DNA from: Phalacrocorax aristotelis
Lineage: Eukaryota > Chordata > Aves > Suliformes > Phalacrocoracidae
Assembly (NCBI RefSeq): GCF_949628215.1
Contig: NC_134278.1
Span: 110,093,277 to 110,157,276, forward strand
Length of the DNA: 64,000 nt
Direction of reading: 5' to 3'
Shown here one piece after another: positions 1 to 12,100 of this stretch (positions within the stretch are counted from its first letter, which is position 1; each line of letters opens with the position of its first letter). Below the pieces are notes generated by a model. It was not told the DNA's origin. It searched no databases and saw only the letters and a list, made by a program, of their open reading frames with translations. The position numbers and the translations under genes were made by a program.

Positions 1-2941
1 TAGGTACCTGAGCCTAGGAACCAGGTGCCTAGCTCACTTGATCATAGCTACAAGTAACACATGGCAGGATGTTTGTGAATCATAGAATGTCCTGAGTTGG
101 AAAGGACCTGGAAGGATCATAGTGTCCAACTCCTGTCCCTGTGTAGGACAACCCTGAAATTCACACCATGTGTCTGAGGGCGTTGTCAAAGTGCTTCTTG
201 AATAGTGTCAGGCTTGGCACTGTGACTACGGAGCCTGTTCCAGTGCTCCACCACCCTCTGGGTGAAGAGACTTTTCCTAATATCCAACCTCAACCTCCCC
301 TGGCACATCTTCCTGCCATTCCCTCGGGTCCTGCCATGGGTCACCAGAGAGGAGAGATCAGTGCCTGCCCCTCTGCCTCCCCTTGTGAGGAAGCTGCAGA
401 CTGCCATGAGGTCTCCCCTCAGTCTCCTGGAGGCTGAACAAACCAAGTGACTTAGCCACTCCTCATACAGCTTCCCCTCTAAACCCTACACCAACTTAGT
501 GGCCCTTCTCTGGACACCCTCTAGCAGCTTATACCCCGAAACTGCACACAGCACTAGAGGTGAGGCCGCACCAGTGCAGAGTTAGAGCAGGACAATCACC
601 TCCCTTGACCGGCTGCAGTGCAGTGCTTGATGCACCCCAGGACTTGGTTTGTTTGATTACTGAAATTTTCAGCAGTAAGTTTATTCAAGGTCAAGGAATT
701 AAAGCAGTGTCTGTGCCTCTCACGCTGTCCTGACCTGTGTAACTTAAAAGTTTTCACATGCAGCCCCTGTAATTTCTTGTCCCTTCTATGATCATACCTG
801 ACTTGCGTTGTGTCTCATTATCCAAGATGTATGGGCCTGACTGGAAAAGGTCATGCCCAAAAGGAACAGCTCAGCTCTGCCTCTTCTGATCACTTTTGAG
901 TACCACGAGAACATGGTCCTATGGCAGATGCTGTTTTCACTGTGGAAAGCCTCTGCTAGGGAACAAGACAGCCTCCCATGACGTTACCAACAGTGCTGGC
1001 TAGTTTTGTACCAAAGCAAAAGAGGTACTTGAGGAAGCACAGGATGATCACCAGGTTTGTTTCATTCAGATGTGGGGAAATGATTCACTGATTTAAAAGG
1101 AAATCTCATTTTCTCTGAGAAACACCTAGGTCAAAATACCTCCTGCATTTTTTTCCTGCTGCTGATTCCTGCTGACAGAATGATACTCTTCAGGAAAGTG
1201 GCTTGCCCTCGGCTCCTGTTGTAGTTTAACCCTAGCTGGCAAGTGAGCATCCCCCCCCTTCCTGCTTGCTCACTGTCCCCCGGTGGGATGGGGGAGAGAA
1301 TCAGAAGAGTAAAATACAGAAAACTCATGGCTGACATAAAGACAGTTTCATTGGTAAAGCAAAAGCTGCACACGCAAGCAAAGCAAACCAAGAAATTCAT
1401 TCACTGCTTCCCATGGGCAGGCAGGTGTTCAGCCATCTCCAGGAAAGCAGGGCTCCATCACGCGTAACGGTTACTTGGGAAGACAAACCCCCGTAACTCT
1501 GAATGTCCCTCCCCTTCCTCCTCTTTCCCCCAGCTTTATATGCTGAGCATGATGACATACGGTGTGGGATATCCCTTGGGTCAGTTGGGGTCAGCTGTCC
1601 CAGCCGTGTCCCCTCCCAGCTTCTTGTGCACCCCCAGCCTACTCACTGGTGGGGTAGGGTGAGGAGCAGAGAAGGCCTTGACTCTGTGTAAGCGCTGCTC
1701 AGCAGTAACAAACACATCCCTGTGTTATCAATACTGTTTCCAGCACAAATCCAAACGCAGCCCCATGCTAGGTACTGTGAAGAAAATTAACTCTGTCCCA
1801 GCCAAAACCAGCACAGCTCCTCAGGCTTTACTCTTTTAGTGGCTACCCTGTGGCTCACGGCTTCGTAACAACACAAAACAACTCTTCAGTCTGGAGAGGA
1901 AGAATCCCCGATTAATGGGTGTCTTGGAAAGATGGAGAGTGTTTGCTCAGGGTATAGTTTTTAGCCCCAGTGTTTGAAACACTTCAGGAGAAGCTCAAAG
2001 AGGTATGGATGAAAGGGAGTGTTACCAGCATTAAAAATTTTGGATTTTTCCCCCCCTGCTTTTCAGAACATGCTAAAAGGAGAAACCCTTTTTTTTATAA
2101 TGTAACAAAGCAAAGTGACAATTTCTTTTGTTGAGCTGCTGTTCTGACAGATTGTATTGAAAAGTAGCCTTTCTATGAAAAACAGTTTTAGTGGAAAACA
2201 AACACTTGAAGTATGTGCAAAATATTTTATGCCCACTTGTATCATTAAACTTAAGTGTCAGATCTTTTGGCAAGCTCTTCAACAGCCATGAGGAAGCTTT
2301 TTTAGAATTTTTCAGAATCCTTCAAAATGAGAACTGCAGAGTTTTTACATCGACACTTTAATCAGCTAAAAGCTGGTGTTCAATAGTTTTTGCTCTTGGA
2401 AATAATTCTGTCTAACACAATTAATCCTGTCCAAATTGTACCTCTTGCAAATATGAGCTTGAAATGTTCCAAGCTGAAAAGTGTGATGGCCTCAAAAGAA
2501 CAGACACTGAATAGCATTTGCCAGTTGTTGTAACAGCATGTTTTCTTAAAGACTCCTTACCTCATATACTCACTCACTGCAAGTCTGGATGTTTATCAGA
2601 ATATCCTGGTTGGATGAAAGTTTACTAATGACAGCTATCTGTCACAAGGGGAGACAACTCTAGCAGAGTCATTTGGGAATTCCGCATTTTGCCCAGTGAT
2701 GCTGTATCCACGAGACCCACTGTTCTCTGCCATTTCAGGAACTCTCTTGCTTTTTAATTTCTCTTTAAATTTGGAGCAGGATTAAATCCTCCTTATTAAA
2801 TTTTAACTTAACCCAAAGAAAGCAATACTGAAATGGTGATTGGAAGATATAAGAACCTGCTATTTAAGGGATAACTTTCTAACATGCTAATCAAAACAAG
2901 TAACTCCTTGGTAATGGCTCTGACACCACTTTTTTTTCTAG
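1..2941 (+). other. SLC3A1: SLC3A1 intron (partial), upstream of the penultimate coding exon
   Basis: The stretch before the exon at 2942 contains no segment I can read as an earlier SLC3A1 exon; the TIM-barrel end of the protein expected just upstream is not seen in any frame. I therefore take it as intron, ending in a pyrimidine-rich tract and the AG at 2940-2941. About 76-652 is a CR1 LINE fragment. The rest is AT-rich unique-looking DNA with short open frames of no recognisable content. Confidence 0.75.
76..652 (-). mobile_element. CR1 LINE, 3' terminal fragment, inserted on the minus strand
   Basis: The left edge reads as the reverse complement of the CR1 3' end: an ATTCTATGATT-like terminus (about 77-88) followed by the GGTTGGACTC..ATGATC type 3' UTR. 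Moving right, the minus strand encodes the end of the CR1 ORF2 protein (RLDIRK, then FTQRVVEHWNRL, near 200-320) with broken frames. The 5' side fades out near 650, so this is the usual 5'-truncated, dead copy. CR1 with this terminus is the dominant LINE of birds and is the main clue to the host group. The 5' boundary is approximate. Confidence 0.9.
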
Positions 2942-3058
2942 GCAACCTTTCCAGAGAAATCCCCCATGCAGTGGGATGGCAAAGTTAATGCTGGTTTTAC
3001 TGAAGGCAACAGTAGCTGGTTACCTGTTAACTCTGACTATCAAAGTGTAAATGTTGAA
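2942..3058 (+). CDS. SLC3A1: SLC3A1 penultimate coding exon
   Basis: 117 bases, 39 codons, phase 0 at both ends. The acceptor is the AG at 2940-2941 after a T-rich tract. The donor is GTAGGT at 3059. I chose the donor after GAA rather than the GTATCC three bases on because only this choice joins in frame to the final exon (VNVE then IQMTW, matching human VNVDVQKT). Confidence 0.93.
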
Positions 3059-4367
3059 GTAGGTATCCGTATGTGTGACTAGCTCTAATGGTTTGAAAAT
3101 ATTTTAATGTATCTATTTCGCTCTGACTTCTTTACTTAGTGGGAATTGGTAGTGTAGCTAGTAAGAACAAACTCAAGGGAGGAAAATAAAAAGGCAGTGA
3201 ATCCTAACAAACTTTATTAGAATAGGAAATTCTTGCATGAGCAGCAAGTCTACTTCATCTATATTCATTTAAGCAGGGCAACTGCAATTAAAATGTAGAT
3301 GTGGCAATTTGGCTCTTTACAATTACTAAAAGGATATTAACATTAAATTGAAATCTGGTCATCTGGTCTCTTTTTCACTTCTATTACTATAGAAAGCACT
3401 GGCCTTGTAAAAAGAACTTAACATGGACCATCTTTAACATAAGCAAATAAATTTTTTTTCAAGACAGTTGGTTAGTGAATCACAGGTTTTGCTGATCTAC
3501 AGTGCTGACCAGAATTGAAGACAGAAAAAAAATAAATCAAAGACAGGAAAAATAAAGCAGAAAACAAACCCTGTGACTTCAGTAGAATACACTCAGTGGA
3601 AAAAGTTCAGTATCAAACTTCGAATGGCTGTAGCTTTCTCCTGAATAAATGGTACTACAAGAAACCTGTGGGAGGAAGAAACGGTGTCAGAGCTGGGGAA
3701 ATTCTGTCCTGCCTAATAACCTCTGTCTCTGCCACTCCACAAATGTCGAGGAAGTGCAGGAGGAAAAAGCAGATTTTCAGTGGAATTTGCAGGCGAATTT
3801 GAAGAGAGGTAACTGTCAAAACGCAATTCTAATAGGTGTGTTCTCAGCAGGCTGCGTGCGTGTGAGGGGTAAGTAATATTTACAATCAGTGCGAAGAAAT
3901 GACCCTGATAATGCTGACTGTTGCAGATCCAGATGACCTGGTCCAACTCAACCCTGAATTTGTACAGAGAGCTAATTTCACTTCGCAATGATGAGCTACC
4001 CATTCATCGGGGGTGGATGTGCTACATCTGGAATGACAGTAATATTTTTGTGTATGTGAGGGAGTTGGATGGGTTAGACAGAGTCTTTATGATGGTTCTC
4101 AATTTTGGGCAGGAATCGACAATAGACCTGAAAGCTGTAGTTCCTAGCCTTCCGTCTGAAGCTATTATAAGACTAAGTACTAATTTTAGCAATGCTGGTA
4201 AAGCTGTCAATACCAAACTAATTAAAACAGAAATGGGAGAAGGCCTGGTCCTTGAATATAAAACAGCACAGCCTGTTCATACTATGGAATCTTTTCAAGG
4301 AAATTGTTTTGTGGCAGAAAAAGCTTGTTACTCCAGTGCCTTCAATTTACTTTATGTGAACTGTTAA
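2942..4367 (+). CDS. SLC3A1: SLC3A1 (rBAT) neutral and basic amino-acid transport heavy chain, C-terminal part only
   Basis: Heavy subunit of the b0,+ system. It is a type II membrane glycoprotein that pairs with SLC7A9 at the apical membrane of kidney and gut epithelium to take up cystine and dibasic amino acids. Only the last two coding exons are present (2942-3058 and 3927-4367), 185 codons before the stop. The joined product covers the end of the alpha-amylase-like (GH13) extracellular domain and the C-terminal beta domain. Recognisable stretches are [42 protein letters not shown] and the Cys-rich tail ending [15 protein letters not shown]. The tail cysteines correspond to human Cys673 and Cys685, known to matter for folding. 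Several N-glycosylation sequons (NSS, NST, NDS, NFS) fit an ectodomain. The reading frame is intact. Confidence 0.95.
3059..3926 (+). other. SLC3A1: SLC3A1 last intron
   Basis: 868-base intron between the last two coding exons, donor GTAGGT and acceptor TGTTGCAG. It is AT-rich; an open frame of 68 codons at 3596-3802 has no recognisable content. Nothing else seen. Confidence 0.85.
3927..4367 (+). CDS. SLC3A1: SLC3A1 final coding exon with stop codon
   Basis: The acceptor TGTTGCAG precedes ATC CAG ATG. 146 codons run to TAA at 4365-4367. The translation aligns end to end with the rBAT C-terminus and ends in a cysteine as in mammals (human ends LYTSC, here LYVNC). Confidence 0.95.
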   Translation: MQMTWSNSTLNLYRELISLRNDELPIHRGWMCYIWNDSNIFVYVRELDGLDRVFMMVLNFGQESTIDLKAVVPSLPSEAIIRLSTNFSNAGKAVNTKLIKTEMGEGLVLEYKTAQPVHTMESFQGNCFVAEKACYSSAFNLLYVNC

Positions 4368-4515
4368 GTGCAGGAGTAGAATAAGCAAGCTAGCAAGTCT
4401 TCAGGTTAATTTAGAAAAATGCTGGTTTCCGGGAAATTTTCAGCTTTCTTTTTTGGCTTTTAAAACTTTGTGTACAAAACCAACATCCTGAAAAATAAAA
4501 GATACCTAATTGTCT
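4368..4515 (+). terminator. SLC3A1: SLC3A1 3' UTR and predicted poly(A) signal
   Basis: The first canonical AATAAA after the stop codon is at 4494-4499, about 130 bases downstream. Cleavage would fall near 4510-4520, giving a short 3' UTR. A distal site cannot be excluded. Confidence 0.6.
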
Positions 4516-5683
4516 TGCATCTGTATTGGTGATGAAAACTCTCCCTTAGGGTCTGTGAAAAGTAAACCTGTCCTAAAAAACTGTCCACTTTACGTGTGTG
4601 TATTTTTGTGATGGAAAGAGAACAGTTGCTTTCTGGGTGCTGCCCCTGACCGTAGCTAGTCATTAAGAGCTCCTGTGGAATTGACAGCCTGTGGCAGTTC
4701 ATAGTAACTTTTTAAATGTCTGTCAATATGTAAAACTTATTCTAAAGGGATGGCCCTATATTTGTTACAATAGGTAAAAGCAATACTAAAGTTGTGATGG
4801 CTTACTTCTTCTCTCAATTCTAACAGCTCTGATTATCCTCAACGTTACAAAATATCGCTAATATGTCTAAATCTACACTCAGGACTGTATTTCCAGTTGA
4901 TTCACACACCACTCCTCCACACACCCCCACCCCCCCCCCCCCGGCCCATTGAGTTAGAAGCCATTTTGCATTCTCTTATTTCTTTTTCTACCCTAAGGTT
5001 GAGGTAAGGGGTGCACATGTTAATTCACAGTAAGCAACTGAACCAGCTCTACTGCATGTCACACTTGTTCACATGCGTTGATTTGCATTTGGGGCACCTA
5101 CAGTGGCTTACGTGACACAAAGGAAGGCTAAACATTTGACTTGGTACAGTCTGTTTTGGGCATGGGGATGCTCTGGGGAACGATGTTTTGGTTTGAGGAC
5201 CTTATGGCCACACAGCATATTTTCCACCAATTGCTTGTACCAGTTGCTGTTCCTAGGTGTGCACCATGCAGCTATCTTAACAAGCAACGCGTAGCAGTTT
5301 TGTGCCTTGCTCGGAGGTCACCTAAGCCATGGATCAGGCTGCTCTAGTGGGGCGTTCTTTCTGTGTTACCCTCTGGATGAACTCCGGCATCTCCCCTGGG
5401 GTATTCATCTTGTCTTCCGGAGGGACTTTGGCACATCCTTTTTAAGGTTACTATGCTAGTTAAGGTAACGACATGATTTTTAATCTACTCAGATGAAAGA
5501 GTTCTGCGAAAATTCCTGTTCTTGAGAGTCCGTTTCTTCTTTGCAGTTTGTTCAATCCCACCATATGATCAGTAGATTAGCACCGCTGTGCAGCTATGAA
5601 GGGCAATAGTCATCATCACCTGTGTATGTGGATTAGTTTTAAAGACCCTAGTGAGACTTTTAAATCAAATACTTCTTGTGAGT
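4516..5683. other. Intergenic gap between convergent SLC3A1 and PREPL
   Basis: AT-rich DNA between the two predicted cleavage regions. It holds a C-rich tract at about 4917-4944 and no recognisable exon. The spacing depends on the two inferred poly(A) sites. Confidence 0.55.
4917..4944. repeat. C-rich homopolymer tract
   Basis: CACACCCCCAC is followed by about fourteen C. The minus strand is a long G run, able to form G-quadruplex-like structure and prone to sequencing and length error. Confidence 0.9.
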
Positions 5684-6079
5684 TTTATTGCCTTGTGTAA
5701 AATGTGGTCTTGGAAGAGAGGTCGTAGACTGGAAAGGCTGCCTGTACAAAGTGCATGCTTTCACATGCTAGGCTTTAAGCACCAACTGTTGTGCTTAAAC
5801 TCCATTTGTATAGTGCTGCACTGCTTGCTTATGTGAACAGAACTGTACTGAACAAATCAATTAATACAGGTGGCTACTGCTGTACTGTCTGGCAGGGGAG
5901 AAATTCAGCTTTTAGTTTGTATGTTTATAAGCCAATGCCACTCCCAACTTTTAACTTCTTGTCTGCTTATGCCCATAAAGCAGTGATCCAAGAGGACAGA
6001 TCCTCTGGAGAACCTGTTCACTTTTCACATAAATGAAAACCTGACCTGAAGTTCTTCAGGTCTTCAAGGTGTTTATTAG
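5684..6079 (-). terminator. PREPL: PREPL 3' UTR with predicted poly(A) signal
   Basis: On the minus strand AATAAA occurs at 5689-5684, about 400 bases after the PREPL stop. Another AATAAA at 6077-6072, three bases past the stop, is probably too close. Assignment of the functional site is inference. Confidence 0.45.
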
Positions 6080-6160
6080 CTAGTTGCAAGATTTCGTATG
6101 ATGGTGGAGATGGCATGCTTCCTCAAGTTCTTTGTTCAGAAAAGCAAGGTGTCTCGCAAC
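6080..6160 (-). CDS. PREPL: PREPL last coding exon (C-terminus), tail apparently read in a shifted frame
   Basis: The acceptor TTATTTTAG on the minus strand precedes GTT GCG AGA. The spliced frame reads [12 protein letters not shown], matching human ITAQIKFLYEEL. It then runs [14 protein letters not shown] to a TAG at 6082-6080. Human continues ELGLDSTSVFEDLKKYLKF. In this exon a family-like tail is open in another frame of the same strand (ELG..PSYEIL..HLEDLKNF), reached by skipping two bases after the CTT of KEL. The exon is securely PREPL; the exact C-terminus is the uncertain part. Confidence 0.85.
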   Translation of the reverse strand, partial: VARHLAFLNKELEEACHLHHHTKSCN

Positions 6161-9100
6161 CTAAAATAATGAAAATATTTTATTACAAAATAAAACAATT
6201 CTTTGCCCTATAAGCCTTCATGTTCTTGCACAGCTATTCTAATCGTCTGTCTTTCCCATACTAACGCTAAGCAATACCTTGCCCTAACACAGAACAAGGG
6301 TTTTCCTGAAAGAATTCATTTTGGCAATAACTGCCACAGCAACCAAACAACATGTGTTAGGATTTGTTAAAATTAACAGTATCACAGCTGGATACAAATT
6401 TTTATTAGTCTGAGACATCAGTAACAATGTGGCAGGTCTTGGCAGTCTGTTGCTTTTAGCATGCACGCTTGTACAAAGTGTAAAATGTTGAAACCTAATT
6501 GTAGTGGCGTCCTTTGATAGTACAGATCATGCATTTCAAAATACAAAGATCAAACCCATCATATACGTTTTACTCATGGGGAAGATAGAAGTAAATAGCC
6601 AGTATGACAATTTTAAGCACTTAATACTCTACAGTGCAAGACTTTTCCTGCTGGAACAATGTTTTGCACAACTTGGAACCTTTCATTCAAATCTCTCAGC
6701 ACATTACAGTGGGAGTTTAACACTATTTTGAGGCTTAAAGCACAATGAGGTTCAATGATCTGGCTCTGTCACTGGCTCTTTATATGTGTATATATATAAA
6801 AATATGTATCAATATATACAATTTTGTGTGTGTGTATATATATATATAAAACCAGCAGTTGCTCTTGCAAAATGTATGAAATGTTGCAAGAGCAATCTTA
6901 ATTCCAGAAGGGTGGGTTTTTTTTTTCTTTTAATACTTCAAAGATATGTTCGATGACTGAATGAACTACTATGGTTGAAGTATCAATTGAGGGGACACCT
7001 CCCTCCAACATGTTAGGGATATGTGCAATAAAAGGAACATACCTCATTCAGTGAATTCTCCCAAGATGAATCACAATGACTGCCATTTGCCTGGATGTCT
7101 AAGATGATATTAGGGATCCAATTTCCTGGAACAATGAAGCTAGCAATCACTTGACATTGAATGAATGAGGAAAAAGGTAAGCGGGGATGTGAGTTGTTTA
7201 GGGATAGATAATTCTGTCTTCTGTTCTGACAGAATTTCTGCTGTGCCTCAAGGAAAAAAAGTACCGGAGGGGCTTGCTGGATGAACTATTTGTATTTCTA
7301 TTAACTACGTATTTGAAAAATATTTATATATTTAGCGTGTTTGTTCTCTCTCTGTGTCTTTCTGGAAAGATGTGCTTTTTCTTTCTGAGCAGACTGCAAC
7401 AGCAATTGCAGCATCTGCTATCCTTTCTCAACTATTGCAGTTGTGCTGCTAGCAGAGATGGGCATACTGAAATTTAAAAGAGCTAATTCAAGATCTGTTT
7501 TGGTACTGATGGTAAAAACCTCTCCCCAGATTAGATGGTACTAGAAAATAATAAGGCTTGAATGTACCTTTTGCTGGAAACAGTCCCAAAGCTAGTGTTA
7601 AGTTTCAGGTATAAAAGCATCTATGACTTGGCAAGGTTGTCATTCTAACTTGGACTAACACCTGCAGTTTTAGCAAACTGGGAAAAGTAGTGTTTTATGG
7701 AGCAGCGTGAATAAAGATTTTTATCCATGTATTGTTGAGGACTATGGTCTGACCGTATCATTAGCTGGACTAGACAGTATGGGTTCACCTAGCCGTGCCC
7801 AACAGTTGCCATATGTTTTGAGGCCCAGGAAAGAATGTGCCCAACTCGTATTCTCCCAGTCTTTTTTTTTTTTTTTTTTTTTTTTTATTCTTCATCTTGG
7901 TGTTTTCCTGAGCCTGTTGTGGTTTGTCACTATTAATATTTAACACATATGTGTTTAGCTGTTTTCAGGGAGGTTTACAACAGAGATATCTGCTCCCTCG
8001 TAAGGCTCTGGAAAGTGCATTTTAGAAGCTAAGATTTATCTGTTTGTCAGCATGACAGCACATCTCATCTTTGCAGATAACTGAAATCACTTCAGAGCTT
8101 TATATACTGGATCATGTTGTACAAATGAATGCATTTAAGGAGAAGTCAATATTTATGTTTAATTACGTGACTACTAATACTCTGGTTTAGTTGGCTGCAT
8201 GTATCTGTAATACTCTTATTCTTACCTTTCTTACTTGTTCTTTTGGTGTGATCTAGTGCAGCCTTTCTAAGTTTCTGAACATATCGTAGAACTCCGGTTA
8301 GTGGTATCCGTTGATCATTTTCATATGCCGTGATAAAAACTGAAGGATAACACTGAGAGTAAAATACAAAACCAGTTAAATACATGACAACTGATTTTTC
8401 TCATAAAGTGTGTAACAAATTCTTCTCTATTTATCTTACTGTACTGCTTCTTAGAGCTTACCTAAAACCACATCTATTATGTAACTACCTGCTCTTAAAA
8501 AAAGCACTTCCATCACTCTAACTGCACAAAGTAGTCTGGTCGGAAAAATTACTTCACATTCATCTACTTGCAAAAAACAATCAAAAACATCCTCTCCACA
8601 GTGGTAAAGGTTTGATACGTGTCTGCTTGCTGATGATTACAAGAAAAGGGGAGTCATGATCATGGAACGGTTCACCTTAGAATGGTAGTTGAGATTTACT
8701 TTTACAGTCTTTCTATGCATAAGTAGTAGTTGTTTTTATATACATACATGTATATACTTAATGAAGCCATGCAACACAGGTAACACACTACTTCAAATAA
8801 AGGAAGATTTCTCTGAGATGACAATGTCAAAGCTATAGCTCCTCTTCCATTTCATTGTTTGCCCTTGAAAAGGTATTGAATAGTGGAAAATACCTCCTTC
8901 CTGTGACAAACTCTGCAAAACCCAGTAGAACAACAGAAACTCCTCACAAAATGAGAAAGTATTTTACATGTTGAGGCTTGTTATACGACAGAATAATCTA
9001 TTACTTTCTGCCAGTCCTATAACAAAAACAGTTTCTGAAATCTATTGATTATTTAGGGGAAGCTGTTTGGTTAATTTCAGTAGTCACTTATGACTCCAAA

Positions 9101-12100
9101 TATTGCTAAGATTATTACTGAAATAGTTTATATTTGTATTGATGATTCATTTTAACACAAAGCAGCAGCTAAGACAATTCTAAAATACTGGGATTTAAAG
9201 CACTGAAAAGGTAAAACAGACTTTTTTTTAAGTTCCAGTTATCCACTTTTTGTTTTCTTATGAACTGCTATACTTTATTACTGTAGTATTCCACACAGAA
9301 AGCATAGTTTTACCTGTGTCTTAATATTCTGGTATGGACAATAGCTTTTGATATATTCCATACATTTTTCATCTGCTAATGGATTTCCCCATTCTTCCTG
9401 TTCTTCAATTGTCAGTGGAAGATGAGTTTGCATCATTGTGTTTAGAACATCTACAAAAGGAGCCTTAGAAGTTATTATAAACAAAAAAGAAAAAAAAAAA
9501 AACAAAACCCAAAGTTAGCAAATAGCACACAGGACCTCAAATGCCTAGGTCAAGGTTTTCTCCAACAAATGAGGAAAGTGAATTCTGAATTGGAATGTTT
9601 CCCATTCTGAAACTGGTAGAATGAAACAGAAGATACAGTTCAACATCATAATCCATAAAAGGTCTGCAGCACCTCACCTGTAAAACCATGGCTCTGATAA
9701 GTTCTGGATCAGTGTTGCACAGGGCTCCTGCAAGAGCTCCTCCAGCACTGGCAGCTACTAGCGCTGTGTATTTTGGCTGAGAAAATCCTAGTTCGTGCAG
9801 CAGCATGATGCAAGCCTTAAGGTCATGGAGACCTTTGAGTTTATTATGCTGACATCCATCTTTGTGCCAGCTAAGGCCTAGCTCTCCTCCACCCCTGAAA
9901 TTTAAAGTAATTCAAGTTGAAATGTCTTTGGAAACCATTACATGGCAAAGCTTCAGATAATGAAAGGACAGGAGCAGCCATGGAATCGCAAGACTCTAGT
10001 TTGCCTTCCCAATTAACTCTTCTTTCCGCTATTCTTGCTTTTACCCTCCTTTACATCTGAAATACACAACGTGCAAGCAAAAAAAATATCTGTGCATGAT
10101 GATTAGTGAAAATCCCAACTGCATAAGGGCACTCTGTGCCCTTGTGTGCTTGTGTCCTGGAACTCACAGGAAAAGCACCACTTTAGGAGATGACACTGTC
10201 ATTGTAGGCAATACAAAATCAGACGCTAATATTATCTTTTTATAAAGGAAACTATTAAAATAACTAAAAAATTTTCAAAACTTGTATCACTAACACTAGC
10301 ATTTACTAAAAACAGTAAAACAGTATTTCTCAGCTCCACACTGAGACTCTCGGGATTTCTCTCTGCGTAGCTTAAATTCTGGCAGCATTAGAAAGTTGTC
10401 TTTTTTTCCTAGTTTGTGAATTTCAAATGCTACTTGAAATGTATTTTATAATACTGAATTTTAAAATTTATGTTCTTTTCTACACAACCATACTTTTGGT
10501 TCTAAGCCACCTGAAGTTTCCTTATTCAGGTTTCAAGTTTAAAACGAATTAACTGATTAGTCTGCCACAATTCATCATCTCTGGATGAAGAATCCATCTT
10601 CATCTAGGACTGACTTGCATTTTAGGACACTTACTGGGACAGGAGGAAGGAACAGAACAATGCTTGCCACTGAATATATCAAACTGAATATATTCATATG
10701 CTGAATTTGTTTTGGAACTGGTATTTCAAACAATTGCTTGTTCTCCCCCTTCCTTCCTGTCCCTGAAGGGATTCTTTTGTTATTTTCTTTATCTACTGAA
10801 TTATTATCTCAATGAAAATGTGAAGCCTGTTCTACCTAGTGGTTTTATAAAACCAGTAGCTTTATAGCTAAACTGGAGGCAGGGGATTTAGCCTATAAGG
10901 GAACAAGAGGTGTAGGTTAAATGCTTAGTTGTTGCTGTACAAGGCAAGTGGCTTTCAGAAGACGCAGACTGAACATTAGTATACAATGCTCTTGGAAAGA
11001 GAGGGAGGTAGCATGTCATGGCAATTTGAACTTGTTATCAAAATTTTTCTTGAGCAAAGATGAGACAAGAAGTAATGAGACTTCAAAAGTTAGAACCATC
11101 GTGTTGATTTAAGAAATCTAAATACAAGATGTGGTCTTGAAAGTATAATTTATTTTTTTCTGAGGTAAATTTACCTTTTTGTTAAGAACTACTTTAAAAA
11201 AAGACCTAAAACGAGATGGAAGTGAAAAGCATGAAGAATTAGGTATAAGTATATGAAATAAATATTTCTGTACCTGTTCAGTTGCATATCAAAAAATATC
11301 TCTATATCCCACAGATTAAAATCTTAGTTCCATTTTATATTTGACTTACCTAACATGGCAATATGCTAATATCCAGCCCTCTTCAATTAACATCAGCTTC
11401 TCTTCTTTAAAGCTCATGTTCAAATCTATGCCATAAGCTCCATATACATGAACTAGAAGTGGTTTCCTGTGTAGCTCTTTAGAATTCATATTATGAAAAA
11501 CTGTAATTGGCACCAAAGTTTCGTCCTGGAAATGAAGGAGTATTTTACAATAAAGGACATTTCAGAAATCTCAATGACACATGGCAATGAAAACTTCAAT
11601 TATTTATTTTAAAACGTGTTTTTCTGATTACAGTAATTTTTTTCACTTAGAATGTACAAAGCACTCTTGAAAAATAAAGCAAGAGACTGAACGTCTGCTG
11701 TGCAGGCGTACGGACGCAGAGTATAAAATTCATTTAAGTGCAACACCTGAGGAGTTTTTAAACTACCAAAGCACCCAAGTCTTCCTTCCCCCTTTAACAG
11801 CAAGAATACCTATTATTAACAAAATAGTTTACCACTTACTGCAGCACAAACTCTTTATTAACATCTCCAATTTTTTAAACTCAGGCTGTTAAAACTTTCC
11901 TTTCTTGATCTATACTGTGCAGCTGGTTATGAGGTGTTCTTCTCAACAGCTGGCTCCTTTTTCATTTATCATGGAGAGTATGATACCATACATGAAGTAG
12001 GAATTCTAAGTTATACTATACTAAGATTTTTGACTCATCATGTACTGTAATCTCCTCTAGCATACCCAGGTTAATGGAAGAAAAAAAATCTTATCATGAC

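Noticed and set aside
168..450. Overlapping open frames on both strands near the left edge
   Set aside because: They lie inside the CR1 fragment; the minus frame is residual ORF2 and the plus frames are its shadow.
3059..3067. GTATCC three bases downstream of the chosen donor of the SLC3A1 penultimate exon
   Set aside because: An exon ending at GTAG would break the frame into the final exon; GTAGGT after GAA keeps it and matches the human junction.
7862..7886. T25 run as the tail of a minus-strand processed pseudogene
   Set aside because: No gene-like sequence precedes it on the minus strand, and no target-site duplication is visible.
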